Assembly (NCBI GenBank): GCA_022842085.1
Contig: JALHQF010000003.1
Span: 1-31,731 of the forward strand
DNA: 31,731 nt
Direction of reading: 5' to 3'
Origin: Patescibacteria group bacterium
Lineage (GTDB): Bacteria > Patescibacteriota > UBA1384 > CAILIB01
Shown here: piece by piece, positions 14,197 through 21,053 of the stretch
Position numbering within the stretch: the stretch's first letter is position 1
How the letters are laid out: the number at the start of each line of letters is the position of its first letter
Position numbers and translations under genes: made by a program
The notes under the pieces: model-generated
The model's input: only the letters and a program-made list of their open reading frames with translations
Database searches by the model: none
What the model was told of the DNA's origin: nothing

Positions 14197-14763
14197 CTAG
14201 GCCTTGGAAACGCGCTCTACGTAGGTATCTTCGTCGGTGTTTACGCGCACTACATCACCCTGATTGATGAAGAGCGGCACACTCACTACTGCACCTGTTT
14301 CGAGGGTAGCTGGTTTGGTGCCGCCACTTACGGTGTCACCCTTTACGCCCGGCATAGCTTCGGTAACCAGGAACTCCATCTTTACGGGAAACTGTACAGA
14401 TACTGGGCTCTCCTCAAAGAAGAGCACCATGAACTCTTCGCCCTCTTTAAGGTACTTCGCCTTGGCGCCCAGTGCTTCGGTGGGAATTGGAAACTGATCG
14501 AAGGACTGGGTGTTCATGAAGACGTACGCGCCACCCTCGGGATAGAGGTACTGACACACCTGGCGGACCAGGCTAGCTTCTTCAAACATGTCAGAACCCT
14601 TGAAGGTGATGTCGAACATGGCACCACTCTTGAGGTTGCGCAGCTTTGTGCGTAGCACCGAGCCAGAACGACCCATCTTGCTGTGCTGGTACCAAGTGAC
14701 TACACAAGGGTCACCGTTGTAAACAATGGCAGTACCGGTTTTGAGGTCGGTAATGCCTAGCAT
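14197..14763 (-). CDS. efp: Elongation factor P
   Basis: A 188-aa three-domain EF-P, which binds between the P and E sites and rescues ribosomes stalled at polyproline stretches. Domain I carries the tip loop HSKMGRSGS; where most EF-Ps have a modified Lys (PGKG), this one has Arg32. Domains II and III follow with YLYPEGGAYVFMNTQSFDQ and ETGAVVSVPLFINQGDVVRVNTDEDTYVERV, ending near the usual terminus. Arg32 recalls the EarP (rhamnosylated) class, but the loop sequence differs and no earP or rhamnose gene is nearby. The start ATG overlaps the rpsR stop (TAATG), which implies translational coupling. Confidence 0.95.
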   Translation of the reverse strand: MLGITDLKTGTAIVYNGDPCVVTWYQHSKMGRSGSVLRTKLRNLKSGAMFDITFKGSDMFEEASLVRQVCQYLYPEGGAYVFMNTQSFDQFPIPTEALGAKAKYLKEGEEFMVLFFEESPVSVQFPVKMEFLVTEAMPGVKGDTVSGGTKPATLETGAVVSVPLFINQGDVVRVNTDEDTYVERVSKA

Positions 14764-15005
14764 TAGCGCTCGGTAAACGGAAGGAGGGCAAGGTGGCGTG
14801 CGCGCTTGATCGCTTGCGCAAGCATGCGCTGGGTGACAGGTGCGTTGCCAAACTTGCGTCGGCCCTGGATGCCACTAAACTCGTTGAGGTAGCGACGCAA
14901 GAGGGTGACGTTCTTGTGGTCGATTTCTGTAACGGCGCGGGTAATGGCTGGGCGGCGCTTGCGCTTCACCGGGTACCCGGGCTTGATAGCTCGTCGTGGA
15001 GGCAT
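14763..15005 (-). CDS. rpsR: Ribosomal protein bS18
   Basis: An 80-aa basic protein. It has the bS18 core ITEIDHKNV-like segment (EIDHKNVTLLRRYLNEFSGI), then RRKFGNAPVTQRMLAQAIKRARHLALLPFT, which is diagnostic. It binds the 30S platform with bS6 and 16S rRNA. It lies 3 nt after ssb and overlaps efp by one base at its stop. No Shine-Dalgarno site is evident, so it is probably translated by coupling. Confidence 0.97.
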   Translation of the reverse strand: MPPRRAIKPGYPVKRKRRPAITRAVTEIDHKNVTLLRRYLNEFSGIQGRRKFGNAPVTQRMLAQAIKRARHLALLPFTER

Positions 15006-15008
15006 AAC

Positions 15009-15461
15009 TTAGAAGGGGATATCTTCGATGTTGATTTCGCCTGCGTCAGCAACGGGTGCATCCTTCTTCTTGGAAGGTGCTACGTAGCGGTCTACGGGAC
15101 CGTCTTCGGTGCGGGTTACCTTGCTCACCTTATCGGGGCCAAGCACGGTATCGCAGACGATTTCGGTTTTGTACTTTTTCTGACCATCTGGTGCCTCCCA
15201 AGAGCGGGTTTGGGTTCGTCCGGAGATGAACACGCGGTCGCCTTTGGTGAGTACCTGCTGAACGCGCTCTCCCAGGGGACCCCACACCACGACGTCGTGG
15301 TACTCGGGTGGGCTGTCGGTCCATTGACCGGTGGCCTTGTCCTGGTAGCGGCGGTTGGTAGCGACGCTAAACGTGGTAACGGGCTGGTTTCCTTGCGTCA
15401 TCCGGGTTTCCGGATCACGTGTAAGGTTGCCGATGATTTCGATACGGTTCAGGTACGCCAT
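15009..15461 (-). CDS. ssb: Single-stranded DNA-binding protein
   Basis: A 150-aa SSB with one OB fold (residues 1-108: MAYLNRIEIIGNLTRDPETR start, SVATNRRYQD, EYHDVVVWGPLGERV, KGDRVFISGRTQTRSW). A short linker leads to the acidic tail ending DIPF, which recruits replication and repair partners. It protects single-stranded DNA and works with DnaB, RecG and UvrD, all encoded in this window. It lies between rpsF and rpsR, the classical arrangement. No clear Shine-Dalgarno site is present. Confidence 0.97.
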   Translation of the reverse strand: MAYLNRIEIIGNLTRDPETRMTQGNQPVTTFSVATNRRYQDKATGQWTDSPPEYHDVVVWGPLGERVQQVLTKGDRVFISGRTQTRSWEAPDGQKKYKTEIVCDTVLGPDKVSKVTRTEDGPVDRYVAPSKKKDAPVADAGEINIEDIPF

Positions 15462-15476
15462 AGTGAGGTTTGGTTA

Positions 15477-15923
15477 CTACTCAGCGGTTTCAGCTTTGGT
15501 AGCGTCGTCGATGGTGCTCTGGAGAACCTCATCTTCAACTGGCTCTTCGTCGGTTTCTACCTCTTCGTCGGCCTTGGCTTTGCTCCGGCGTGTAGTTGGC
15601 TTTTCTTCGACCTCTGGTCGGAGACTGCCTTCTTCTGCGGTGGTGTAGGCCTTCGTAACGAGGGAGCGAATGATGCTTTCGTCGAGGCGGAGGTGTTGGT
15701 CGAGGGGCTTGAGCGTAGGCGCCGGTGCCGTGAACCATACGGTGACGTAGAAGCCACTGCGGTTCCGCCGGATCACGTAGGCGAGCTCTCGCCGACCCCA
15801 GTGCTCTTCGCGGGTGATGGAACCGTCGTGCTGCTTGAGAAAGGTAGCAAGCTCTGCAACCTTTGCCTTTGCATCTGCGGCGGTAGCCGTCTCACCAAGA
15901 ATGAACGTAAGTTCGTACTGCAT
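15477..15923 (-). CDS. rpsF: Ribosomal protein bS6
   Basis: Residues 1-95 are the bS6 ferredoxin-like domain (MQYELTFILGETA, HWGRRELAYVIRRNRSGFYVTVWF, LDQHLRLDESIIRSLVTKA). The C-terminal tail (about 50 residues) is acidic and low in complexity, as in some bS6 proteins. The start is chosen at 15923 because the family begins M-x-YE. ATG 15932 is possible, and a GTG at 15974, 5 nt after the -10 box and in frame, would add 17 residues. First gene of the rpsF-ssb-rpsR-efp operon. Confidence 0.93.
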   Translation of the reverse strand: MQYELTFILGETATAADAKAKVAELATFLKQHDGSITREEHWGRRELAYVIRRNRSGFYVTVWFTAPAPTLKPLDQHLRLDESIIRSLVTKAYTTAEEGSLRPEVEEKPTTRRSKAKADEEVETDEEPVEDEVLQSTIDDATKAETAE

Positions 15924-15940
15924 GAGGTGCATGGATACGT

Positions 15941-15970
15941 GTGGGGGAATCGCAGCTACCAAGGGCAGCT
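15941..15970 (-). promoter_or_regulatory. Hairpin in the rpsF operon leader
   Basis: Minus strand GCAGCTGCC, loop CTT, GGTAGCTGC: a 9-bp stem with one G-U pair, just after the predicted transcription start. It could be a docking site for the bS6:bS18 complex, which represses its own operon in several bacteria. The conserved CCG element of that motif was not found, so this is inference. Coordinates are within a few bases. Confidence 0.4.
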
Positions 15971-15979
15971 GCACCAGGA

Positions 15980-16008
15980 ACACTACCCTGAACCATATGG
16001 TTTGGCAA
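15980..16008 (-). promoter_or_regulatory. Promoter of rpsF-ssb-rpsR-efp
   Basis: Minus strand TTGCCA (16008-16003), 17-nt spacer, TAGTGT (15985-15980). The predicted start is at about 15973, giving a leader of roughly 50 nt. Confidence 0.7.
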
Positions 16009-16031
16009 GGCTAGTCTTACCGTTGGTACGG

Positions 16032-16065
16032 AAAAAGCCCCCATGCACGCTGTGCGGCCTGGGGG
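16032..16065 (-). terminator. Minus-strand rho-independent terminator upstream of rpsF
   Basis: Minus strand CCCCCA (16065-16060), an inner GCAC-AGC-GTGC hairpin, TGGGGG (16043-16038), C, then five T (16036-16032). Confidence 0.8.
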
Positions 16066-16069
16066 AGTG

Positions 16070-16101
16070 ATGGAGAGGACTTGCTATGGAGAGGATTTGC
16101 T
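16070..16101. repeat. Tandem duplication of a 16-bp unit
   Basis: ATGGAGAGGAYTTGCT occurs twice without a gap (16070-16085, 16086-16101), differing at one base (C/T). Confidence 0.9.
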
Positions 16102-16192
16102 TCTGACTCGTGCCTGTGTCGCGTTGGCTGCGCAAACGCCACTACAGTGCGCGCTACAGGCGGACTCGTCAAGTCGTGGCACATGTAGCACC

Positions 16193-16221
16193 TGGACAAA
16201 CCAGGGGAAACCCGCTATACT
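16193..16221 (+). promoter_or_regulatory. Strong promoter of the 54-aa protein gene
   Basis: TGGACA (16193-16198), 17-nt spacer, TATACT (16216-16221): the best -10 of the window. The leader is about 27 nt, A-rich, without a Shine-Dalgarno site. Confidence 0.7.
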
Positions 16222-16254
16222 TATAGGTAGCGGAAACGCAAAAATAAAAAAACC

Positions 16255-16419
16255 ATGACCGGAACAACCTTAGAGCGGCTCACCACCGAGGCAAAGCTGC
16301 ATGAGCAGCTCATTGCGCGCATCAAGTCTTTCGTTTCGAAGCCTGTTGCTTTTGGCAAAGACCGATCGGTGTACGAAGTACTTCCAGAATCTGTAACCGA
16401 GAAAGAGCAAGCGAGCTAA
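16255..16419 (+). CDS. Small hypothetical protein (54 aa)
   Basis: The ATG at 16255 opens a 54-codon frame: MTGTTLERLTTEAKLHEQLI, then ARIKSFVSKPVAFG and a charged end. It is predicted helical and soluble, with no motif recognised. Support comes from the near-consensus promoter placed just upstream and from the frame ending exactly at the xerC stop (4-nt convergent overlap). An A-rich unstructured leader (16233-16254) could substitute for a Shine-Dalgarno site. Confidence 0.6.
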   Translation: MTGTTLERLTTEAKLHEQLIARIKSFVSKPVAFGKDRSVYEVLPESVTEKEQAS

Positions 16420-17348
16420 TCCAGCTTCTTGCCGTGAAAGCGCTCGTGCACCTCGCGCAGGTGCGCGTTGGTTACGTGGGTGTAGACCTGGGTAGTGGTG
16501 AGTGAAGCGTGTCCGAGCATGGTCTGCACGCTTCGAATATCTGCCCCATTTAACAGCAAATCAGTTGCGAAGCTGTGGCGCATCGTGTGCGGGGTCACGC
16601 GCTGTACAATGCCCGCCGCCATGGTGTGGCGGGTGACGAGGCGGTCAATTGACCTGGCGGTGAGTGGTGTGGCGTTTGCCTGTACTTCTGCCGAAGGGTC
16701 TTCGCCAACCCCCTTACCGCGGTAGCCAACAAAGAGTGCGGGCAGATCATCTAATCGACGGTCGAGGTATTTTTGTAACCATATTCGTGCGCGCTCAGAG
16801 ATGAATACAATACGTTCTTTTCGACCCTTTCCTACTACCCTTACCTCGCCGGTCGATGTATTAAGCGCTGTGCGCTGGAGGCTGGTTAACTCGGCCACTC
16901 TAAGCCCCGTTGAAAAGAGGGTTTCTAGGATTGCGCGGTCACGTAGGCCAACCATAGTTGTTACATCAGGTGTACCGAGCAGTGCTTCAAGTTGCTCGGC
17001 CGAGAGGGCAGAGACCTCGCGCGGGTCGGTTTTTGGCAACTCAAGCTCATCAGGGGCCAAGCAGTCGACACCCTGCTTACGGCAGTAACGTAGGAGAGCC
17101 CGGAGGGCTACGATGTGGTTGCTCTGCGTTTTTACACTAAGGGCCTCACCGTGCCGATCCTTGAACTCGTAGAGGTGTCTCCGGAACGTGCGGATCTGCT
17201 CACGCGTGAGGCTATCCACCGGAATATCGCCCACTACTTCAAGGAAGCGTGTGAGGTAGCGGCGGTACGCTTCAATAGTCAGCGGTGAGCGGTTTACCTC
17301 TATGGCGAGGTACTCAAGGTAAGAGGCAATGGCGTCGGTGAGGAGCAC
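16416..17348 (-). CDS. xerC: Tyrosine recombinase XerC/XerD
   Basis: A 310-aa site-specific tyrosine recombinase. An N-terminal SAM-like core-binding domain (1-100) precedes the catalytic domain with Arg150 (STGLRVAEL), Lys174 (VVGKGRKER), His254 and Arg257 (HTMRHSFAT), His280 (LGHASLTTTQ) and the nucleophile Tyr289 (VYTH), so all catalytic residues are present. The family resolves chromosome dimers at dif. The length is chromosomal Xer-like and no att site or phage gene is nearby; XerC versus XerD cannot be told apart. The GTG start is 6 nt after TAGAGT and is divergent from the PAP2 gene. Confidence 0.92.
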   Translation of the reverse strand: MLLTDAIASYLEYLAIEVNRSPLTIEAYRRYLTRFLEVVGDIPVDSLTREQIRTFRRHLYEFKDRHGEALSVKTQSNHIVALRALLRYCRKQGVDCLAPDELELPKTDPREVSALSAEQLEALLGTPDVTTMVGLRDRAILETLFSTGLRVAELTSLQRTALNTSTGEVRVVGKGRKERIVFISERARIWLQKYLDRRLDDLPALFVGYRGKGVGEDPSAEVQANATPLTARSIDRLVTRHTMAAGIVQRVTPHTMRHSFATDLLLNGADIRSVQTMLGHASLTTTQVYTHVTNAHLREVHERFHGKKLD

Positions 17349-17354
17349 GCTCCT

Positions 17355-17360
17355 ACTCTA
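17355..17360 (-). promoter_or_regulatory. -10 box of xerC (leaderless type)
   Basis: Minus strand TAGAGT followed by 6 nt (AGGAGC) and GTG at 17348. Confidence 0.55.
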
Positions 17361-17368
17361 GCAGGTGG

Positions 17369-17374
17369 TACACT
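17369..17374 (+). promoter_or_regulatory. -10 box of the PAP2 gene (leaderless type)
   Basis: TACACT followed by 6 nt and ATG at 17381. It is only 8 bp from the divergent xerC box, so any -35 elements lie inside the opposite gene. Confidence 0.55.
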
Positions 17375-17380
17375 TACTGC

Positions 17381-17926
17381 ATGTCCCTCGACGCAAGCCT
17401 CACGCTTTGGGTAAACCAGGCACTCAATGGAGTTTGGAGTGGCTACGCGGCGTGGCTCGCGGCCGAGGTGCTGGTGGCTCTGTCTGTGGCGAGCCTCGTG
17501 TTTCTCTGGTTGCGAAGAGCGCCTGCTAAGGTTCACCACGGTGATCGTAAGGCAGTCGTGCTCGCAGTAGCGGCGGTCGCCGGTGTGCTTGCGATCAAAA
17601 CCGTACTTGCAGCATTTGCTTTTCGAGAGCGACCGTTTGAGGCGCTCGAAGGAGTGCTCACGCTCGCTGGCGTAAAGGTAGATCCTGCCAGCTTTCCGTC
17701 GGCACACAGTGGCGTAGCTGCCGCTATCGCTGTGAGTCTATGGCTGAGTGGTCGCAAGCGGCTCGGTTCGGCACTTGCCGGAATTGCACTTGCTGTAGCA
17801 TGGGGTCGTGTGGCAATAGGCGTCCACTACGTATCCGATGTCGTGGCAGGTTTGTTTCTCGGTGCCGCGATTGCATGGTTCCTTCACCATGAAGGTAGTG
17901 AGTTGAAGCGCTACCTGCCAGACTAA
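17381..17926 (+). CDS. PAP2-family membrane phosphatase (undecaprenyl-diphosphatase-like)
   Basis: A 181-aa integral membrane protein with about five to six hydrophobic segments. The three acid-phosphatase signatures are present: Lys73...Arg84-Pro85 (FRERP), SFPSAHS (106-110, His109) and R143-x5-H149-x3-D153 (WGRVAIGVHYVSD). Such enzymes dephosphorylate lipid pyrophosphates, often undecaprenyl pyrophosphate for cell-wall recycling, or phosphatidic acid. The active-site loops face the outside in the BacA-independent type. The ATG is 6 nt after TACACT. The 52-aa membrane protein gene follows after 17 nt with its own -10 box. Confidence 0.88.
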   Translation: MSLDASLTLWVNQALNGVWSGYAAWLAAEVLVALSVASLVFLWLRRAPAKVHHGDRKAVVLAVAAVAGVLAIKTVLAAFAFRERPFEALEGVLTLAGVKVDPASFPSAHSGVAAAIAVSLWLSGRKRLGSALAGIALAVAWGRVAIGVHYVSDVVAGLFLGAAIAWFLHHEGSELKRYLPD

Positions 17927-17931
17927 CGTGC

Positions 17932-17937
17932 TAGAGT
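17932..17937 (+). promoter_or_regulatory. -10 box of the 52-aa protein gene (leaderless type)
   Basis: TAGAGT followed by 6 nt and ATG at 17944. Confidence 0.5.
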
Positions 17938-17943
17938 AGGCCC

Positions 17944-18102
17944 ATGCGACGTCCGCTCAATCCTGTTATCTCCTGGCTGCTCCTGGCACTGATCTCCTTT
18001 AGCCTTGGCTACGGCGCCATTGAGCTCTACCGAGCTCTCTTTCCGGCCGAGCTTACGGGTAGCCAAACGCAGGAAGCACCGAGTATTTTGCCGGCACAGT
18101 AG
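17944..18102 (+). CDS. Small single-pass membrane protein (52 aa)
   Basis: The ATG at 17944 gives MRRPLNPVISWLLLALISFS and continues to a Gln/Pro-rich tail ending LPAQ. Residues 8-26 form one transmembrane segment preceded by two Arg, so the C-terminal tail should face outward. It has a leaderless-type -10 box and ends 12 nt before uvrD, so it probably heads the uvrD transcript. No family is recognised. The correct start spacing and coherent membrane topology support it as a real gene. Confidence 0.6.
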   Translation: MRRPLNPVISWLLLALISFSLGYGAIELYRALFPAELTGSQTQEAPSILPAQ

Positions 18103-18114
18103 CGGGGGCTCCAC

Positions 18115-19989
18115 GTGTCTGGTCTCCTCGATTCCCTTAACCCTGCCCAGAAGCAGGCAGCCGAAACCCTTGATGGGCCAGTACTCATTCTGGCGGGGGC
18201 TGGGAGTGGCAAAACCAAGGCGCTTACCCACCGCTTCGCCTACCTCCTGGAGCAGGGGGTGAGCCCAGTGCAGATTCTCTGCGTTACCTTTACCAACAAA
18301 GCGGCGAATGAGATGCAGGAGCGGGTGAATAGGCTCCTTGGGCAGCCACCTGAAGTGCGCTACCCGTGGCTGGGCACATTTCACCGCGTGTGTCTGCAGG
18401 TACTGCGGCGCGAGCTTGATCAGGCCGATCTGGGCCGCACTGGACGGTTCTCGATTTGGGACGACGCCGACCAGCTCCAGGCTATTAAGCGAATCTACAG
18501 TGAGCTCAACCTCGACCCCAAGCGCTTCGCTCCCAAGGCGGTCTTAAGCGCCATTAGTAGCAGCAAGAACGAGCGTATCCTCCCGGCGGAGTACGAGCAG
18601 TTTGCTTTGGGGCCGTTTCAGGCGGCGGTTGCGCAGGTGTACCGGCGCTACGAAACTCTCATGGCCGAGTCGAATGCGGCTGATTTTGATGACATCCTCC
18701 TGCTCACCTTGCAGCTCTTCGAGCGTCACCCTGAGGTACTTGCGCGGTACCAGGAGCGTTTTCGCTACCTAATGGTGGATGAGTACCAGGACACCAACCG
18801 CGTACAGTACCTGCTGGTAAAACTGCTAGCGTCCAAGCATCGCAACCTCTTTGTAATTGGTGATGACTGGCAGAGCGTTTACTCCTGGCGTGGGGCGGAT
18901 TTCCGTAACATCCTCGATTTCAAGCGAGACTACCCTGAGGCAACGGTGATTAAGCTCGAGCAGAATTACCGCTCTACCCAGACGATTCTGGATGCGGCGC
19001 AGGCGGTAATTAGCCGCAACACCGACCGCTCGGATAAGCAGCTCTGGACCGAGGCTGGGCAAGGGGTGCCGATTACTGTAGTGCGCTGCCGTAACGAGCT
19101 AGATGAGGCTGAGTTCGTGGTGCGTGAGGTGCTCGGTCTTGTGCGGGCGGTGCACCTCACTGGTGTAGCGAGCCTATCCGACTGTGTGGTGCTCTACCGC
19201 ACCAACGCCCAGAGTCGCACGCTCGAAGAAGCCTTCCTGAAAGCTGGCGTACCGTACCGTATGGTGGGCGGTGTGCAGTTCTACGAGCGTAAAGAGGTAA
19301 AGGACGTATTGGCGTACCTGCGGTTCCTCAGCAATCCACGCGACTGGGTGAGCTTCGAACGTATCGTCAACACGCCAACGCGGGGAATTGGCCCCAAAAC
19401 GGTAGAAGGGCTACGAGGTGAAGATCTCTCTCAAAGCACCGGCTGGCCACCGAAGGTTCAACCCTTCTTTGATCTTATTGCCCATCTGGGTAGCTACCTG
19501 AGAGAGCCTCCAGCCAGGCTTGCCGAGCGTGTGGTGGCCGCGAGTGGCTACCAGCGTTTCCTGCAGGACGGCACGATTGAAGGCGAGACTCGCTGGGAGA
19601 ACGTTCAAGAGCTGATTGGTGCGATGGAGGGCTACGAGACCCTCGAAGAGTTCCTGGAGAATGCGGCTCTTGAACCGGTCAAAGACCGCGCCAAAGGAGA
19701 CCCTGATGGGCAGATCACCCTGATGACCATGCACGCTGCCAAAGGCCTAGAGTTTCCCGTTGTGTTTGTAGTTGGCATGGAGGAGGGGATTTTCCCAGGC
19801 AATCGCGCCCTCGAAGACAAGGCGGCACTTGAGGAGGAGCGCCGACTGGCCTACGTAGCGATGACCCGAGCCCGGGATCGTCTCTACCTGATGTACGCCG
19901 AGGAGCGTCGCCTCTACGGGGCGCTACAAGCCAATCCTTACTCTCGGTTTATCCGTGAAATCCCTGAAGAACTGACGAGTCACGTCTAA
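18115..19989 (+). CDS. UvrD/PcrA-type 3'-5' DNA helicase
   Basis: A 624-aa superfamily 1A helicase. Motifs are in order: LNPAQKQAAETLDGPVLIL (Q motif), Walker A GAGSGKT (28-34), LGTFHRVCLQVLR (Ia/Ib region), MVDEYQDTN (II), GDDWQSVYSWRGAD (III), EQNYRST (IV), MTMHAAKGLEFPVVFVVGMEEG (V) and RRLAYVAMTRARDRLYLMYAE (VI). It acts in nucleotide-excision or replication-restart repair. It is about 100 aa shorter than typical UvrD/PcrA and lacks the C-terminal RNA-polymerase-binding extension. The start is GTG at 18115, with GGGGG 5-9 nt upstream, 12 nt after the small membrane protein gene. Confidence 0.93.
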   Translation: MSGLLDSLNPAQKQAAETLDGPVLILAGAGSGKTKALTHRFAYLLEQGVSPVQILCVTFTNKAANEMQERVNRLLGQPPEVRYPWLGTFHRVCLQVLRRELDQADLGRTGRFSIWDDADQLQAIKRIYSELNLDPKRFAPKAVLSAISSSKNERILPAEYEQFALGPFQAAVAQVYRRYETLMAESNAADFDDILLLTLQLFERHPEVLARYQERFRYLMVDEYQDTNRVQYLLVKLLASKHRNLFVIGDDWQSVYSWRGADFRNILDFKRDYPEATVIKLEQNYRSTQTILDAAQAVISRNTDRSDKQLWTEAGQGVPITVVRCRNELDEAEFVVREVLGLVRAVHLTGVASLSDCVVLYRTNAQSRTLEEAFLKAGVPYRMVGGVQFYERKEVKDVLAYLRFLSNPRDWVSFERIVNTPTRGIGPKTVEGLRGEDLSQSTGWPPKVQPFFDLIAHLGSYLREPPARLAERVVAASGYQRFLQDGTIEGETRWENVQELIGAMEGYETLEEFLENAALEPVKDRAKGDPDGQITLMTMHAAKGLEFPVVFVVGMEEGIFPGNRALEDKAALEEERRLAYVAMTRARDRLYLMYAEERRLYGALQANPYSRFIREIPEELTSHV

Positions 19990-19998
19990 GACTACCCC

Positions 19999-20027
19999 TC
20001 GACAGCCATTGACCCTCGGGGTACTAT
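19999..20027 (+). promoter_or_regulatory. Promoter of the G5/RlpA-like gene
   Basis: TCGACA (19999-20004), 17-nt spacer, TACTAT (20022-20027), 7 nt to ATG at 20035. Confidence 0.55.
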
Positions 20028-20034
20028 TGGGCTC

Positions 20035-21000
20035 ATGACCGGTTCGAAACGAACCGTCGCCACTCTGGCGGCAGTTCTCGTCCTCGCCTTCATTTGGCCG
20101 CAGCAGCCAGCCGAGGGTGAAACCGAAGCCCCCCTGGGAGCAACTCAGGCACAGGAGGCCTACATCGGCACATTTGGTCAAGAAACCATTGCAGAGGTGC
20201 TAGCGAGCCACGGGGTGAAGCTCCACCCCGAAGACCGTGCTTCAGCCTTTCCCGATCCGGCGTTTGGCCTTGGTACCACGGTTACCGTGCAGCGCGCGCC
20301 GGTAGTTTCGTTGAGTGTTGACGGCAGCTTGGTGCCCGTGCCTACTTGGTCAGCTACGGTAGGGGAACTCCTGGACAGCTACGGTCTCGCGCTTGGTGAA
20401 AAAGACATCGTGCTGCCACCACGTGATCGCGTGGTGCGTGATGGGCTTATTGTGCAGGTTACCCGCGTTGCCGAGGCGGAGGTAAGCGAAGTGCGCAGCG
20501 TTGCGTTTTCCACGCGCGAGCAGTCCGACGGCTCACTTACCGTTGGTACTCGCAAAGAAGTGCAAGCAGGAGCCTTGGGACGAGATCGCCTTGTGTACCA
20601 GGTAAGGCGTGAAGATGGCGTAGAGGTATCACGTCAGCTGGTACGTACCGAGCGTGTGCTTGAGCCTGTAGAGCGGGTGGTGGCCGTAGGTACCAAGAAG
20701 CTATCACGAGCAGTCTCGAGCGTCGCGCCCGGGTGGAGTGAAGATGGCGAGGCAAGCTGGTATGCAATTGGGGGCCGCCATTGTAACCAGGGTCGCTTTA
20801 CGGCCGCGCACAAAACCCTACCACGAGGCACGCAAGTGCGAGTTACGGATCTCGACACCGGAAAGTCGGTAACCGTTACGATTGATGATCGCGGGCCCTA
20901 CAAGGAGGGGCGCATCATCGATCTCTCCTGCGATGCCTTTGCCCAGCTTGCACCTACGGGTAAGGGAGTGCTTCAGCGCGTACGGATTACGGTACTCTAG
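20035..21000 (+). CDS. Secreted cell-wall protein with DUF348, G5 and RlpA-like double-psi beta-barrel domains
   Basis: A 321-aa protein with an N-terminal signal segment (about 1-27, KRTVATLAAVLVLAFIW). VTVQRAPVVSLSVDG...TVGELLDSYGLAL (about 82-125) is a DUF348 ubiquitin-like repeat. A G5 domain follows (about 155-222, ending VERVVAVGTKK). The C-terminal barrel starts GEASWYA and carries FTAAHKTLPRGTQVRVTD and IDDRGPYKEGRIIDLS, the core of RlpA. The arrangement is that of resuscitation-promoting factor and YabE-like proteins, which remodel peptidoglycan. The segment between SWYA and TAAHKTLP is shorter than in RlpA; the conserved Asp of DDRGP is present. Activity (lytic transglycosylase or binding only) is open. 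Confidence 0.85.
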   Translation: MTGSKRTVATLAAVLVLAFIWPQQPAEGETEAPLGATQAQEAYIGTFGQETIAEVLASHGVKLHPEDRASAFPDPAFGLGTTVTVQRAPVVSLSVDGSLVPVPTWSATVGELLDSYGLALGEKDIVLPPRDRVVRDGLIVQVTRVAEAEVSEVRSVAFSTREQSDGSLTVGTRKEVQAGALGRDRLVYQVRREDGVEVSRQLVRTERVLEPVERVVAVGTKKLSRAVSSVAPGWSEDGEASWYAIGGRHCNQGRFTAAHKTLPRGTQVRVTDLDTGKSVTVTIDDRGPYKEGRIIDLSCDAFAQLAPTGKGVLQRVRITVL

Positions 21001-21019
21001 CCCGCCGCGCTTGTGTCCC

Positions 21020-21047
21020 TTGCGTGTCGAGAGTCATCGTGTACTAT
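21020..21047 (+). promoter_or_regulatory. Promoter of small RNA candidate upstream of the ABC exporter
   Basis: TTGCGT (21020-21025), 16-nt spacer, TACTAT (21042-21047), then 6 nt to GATCGAG. Confidence 0.5.
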
Positions 21048-21053
21048 CGAGCG

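Larger units (their letters stand above)
16032..16205 (-). ncRNA. Structured non-coding region with minus-strand terminator; candidate small RNA
   Basis: This gap between rpsF and the 54-aa gene holds inverted repeats that favour an RNA. There is a 10-bp stem with a 2x2 internal loop (16112-16123 with 16150-16161) and a CCTGG-ACAAA-CCAGG hairpin (16191-16205). A terminator with T tract points to minus-strand transcription (16065-16032). On the minus strand two tandem 16-nt units contain TCCTCTCC. The 5' end is uncertain: TTGACG-N17-CACTGT (16172 to 16144) would give a 106-nt RNA starting near 16137 but would omit half of the 10-bp stem. A start nearer 16213 would include all of it. It could also be a long attenuated leader of the rpsF operon. 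Confidence 0.45.

Noticed and set aside
14793..16070. Plus-strand ORF of 425 codons opposite rpsR, ssb and rpsF
   Set aside because: It is the complement of three well-supported genes and has an implausible Cys/Trp/Gly-rich composition.
16416..17348. xerC as an integrase of a mobile element
   Set aside because: Length and motifs are of the chromosomal Xer type, and no attachment-site repeats, phage genes or tRNA neighbours are visible.
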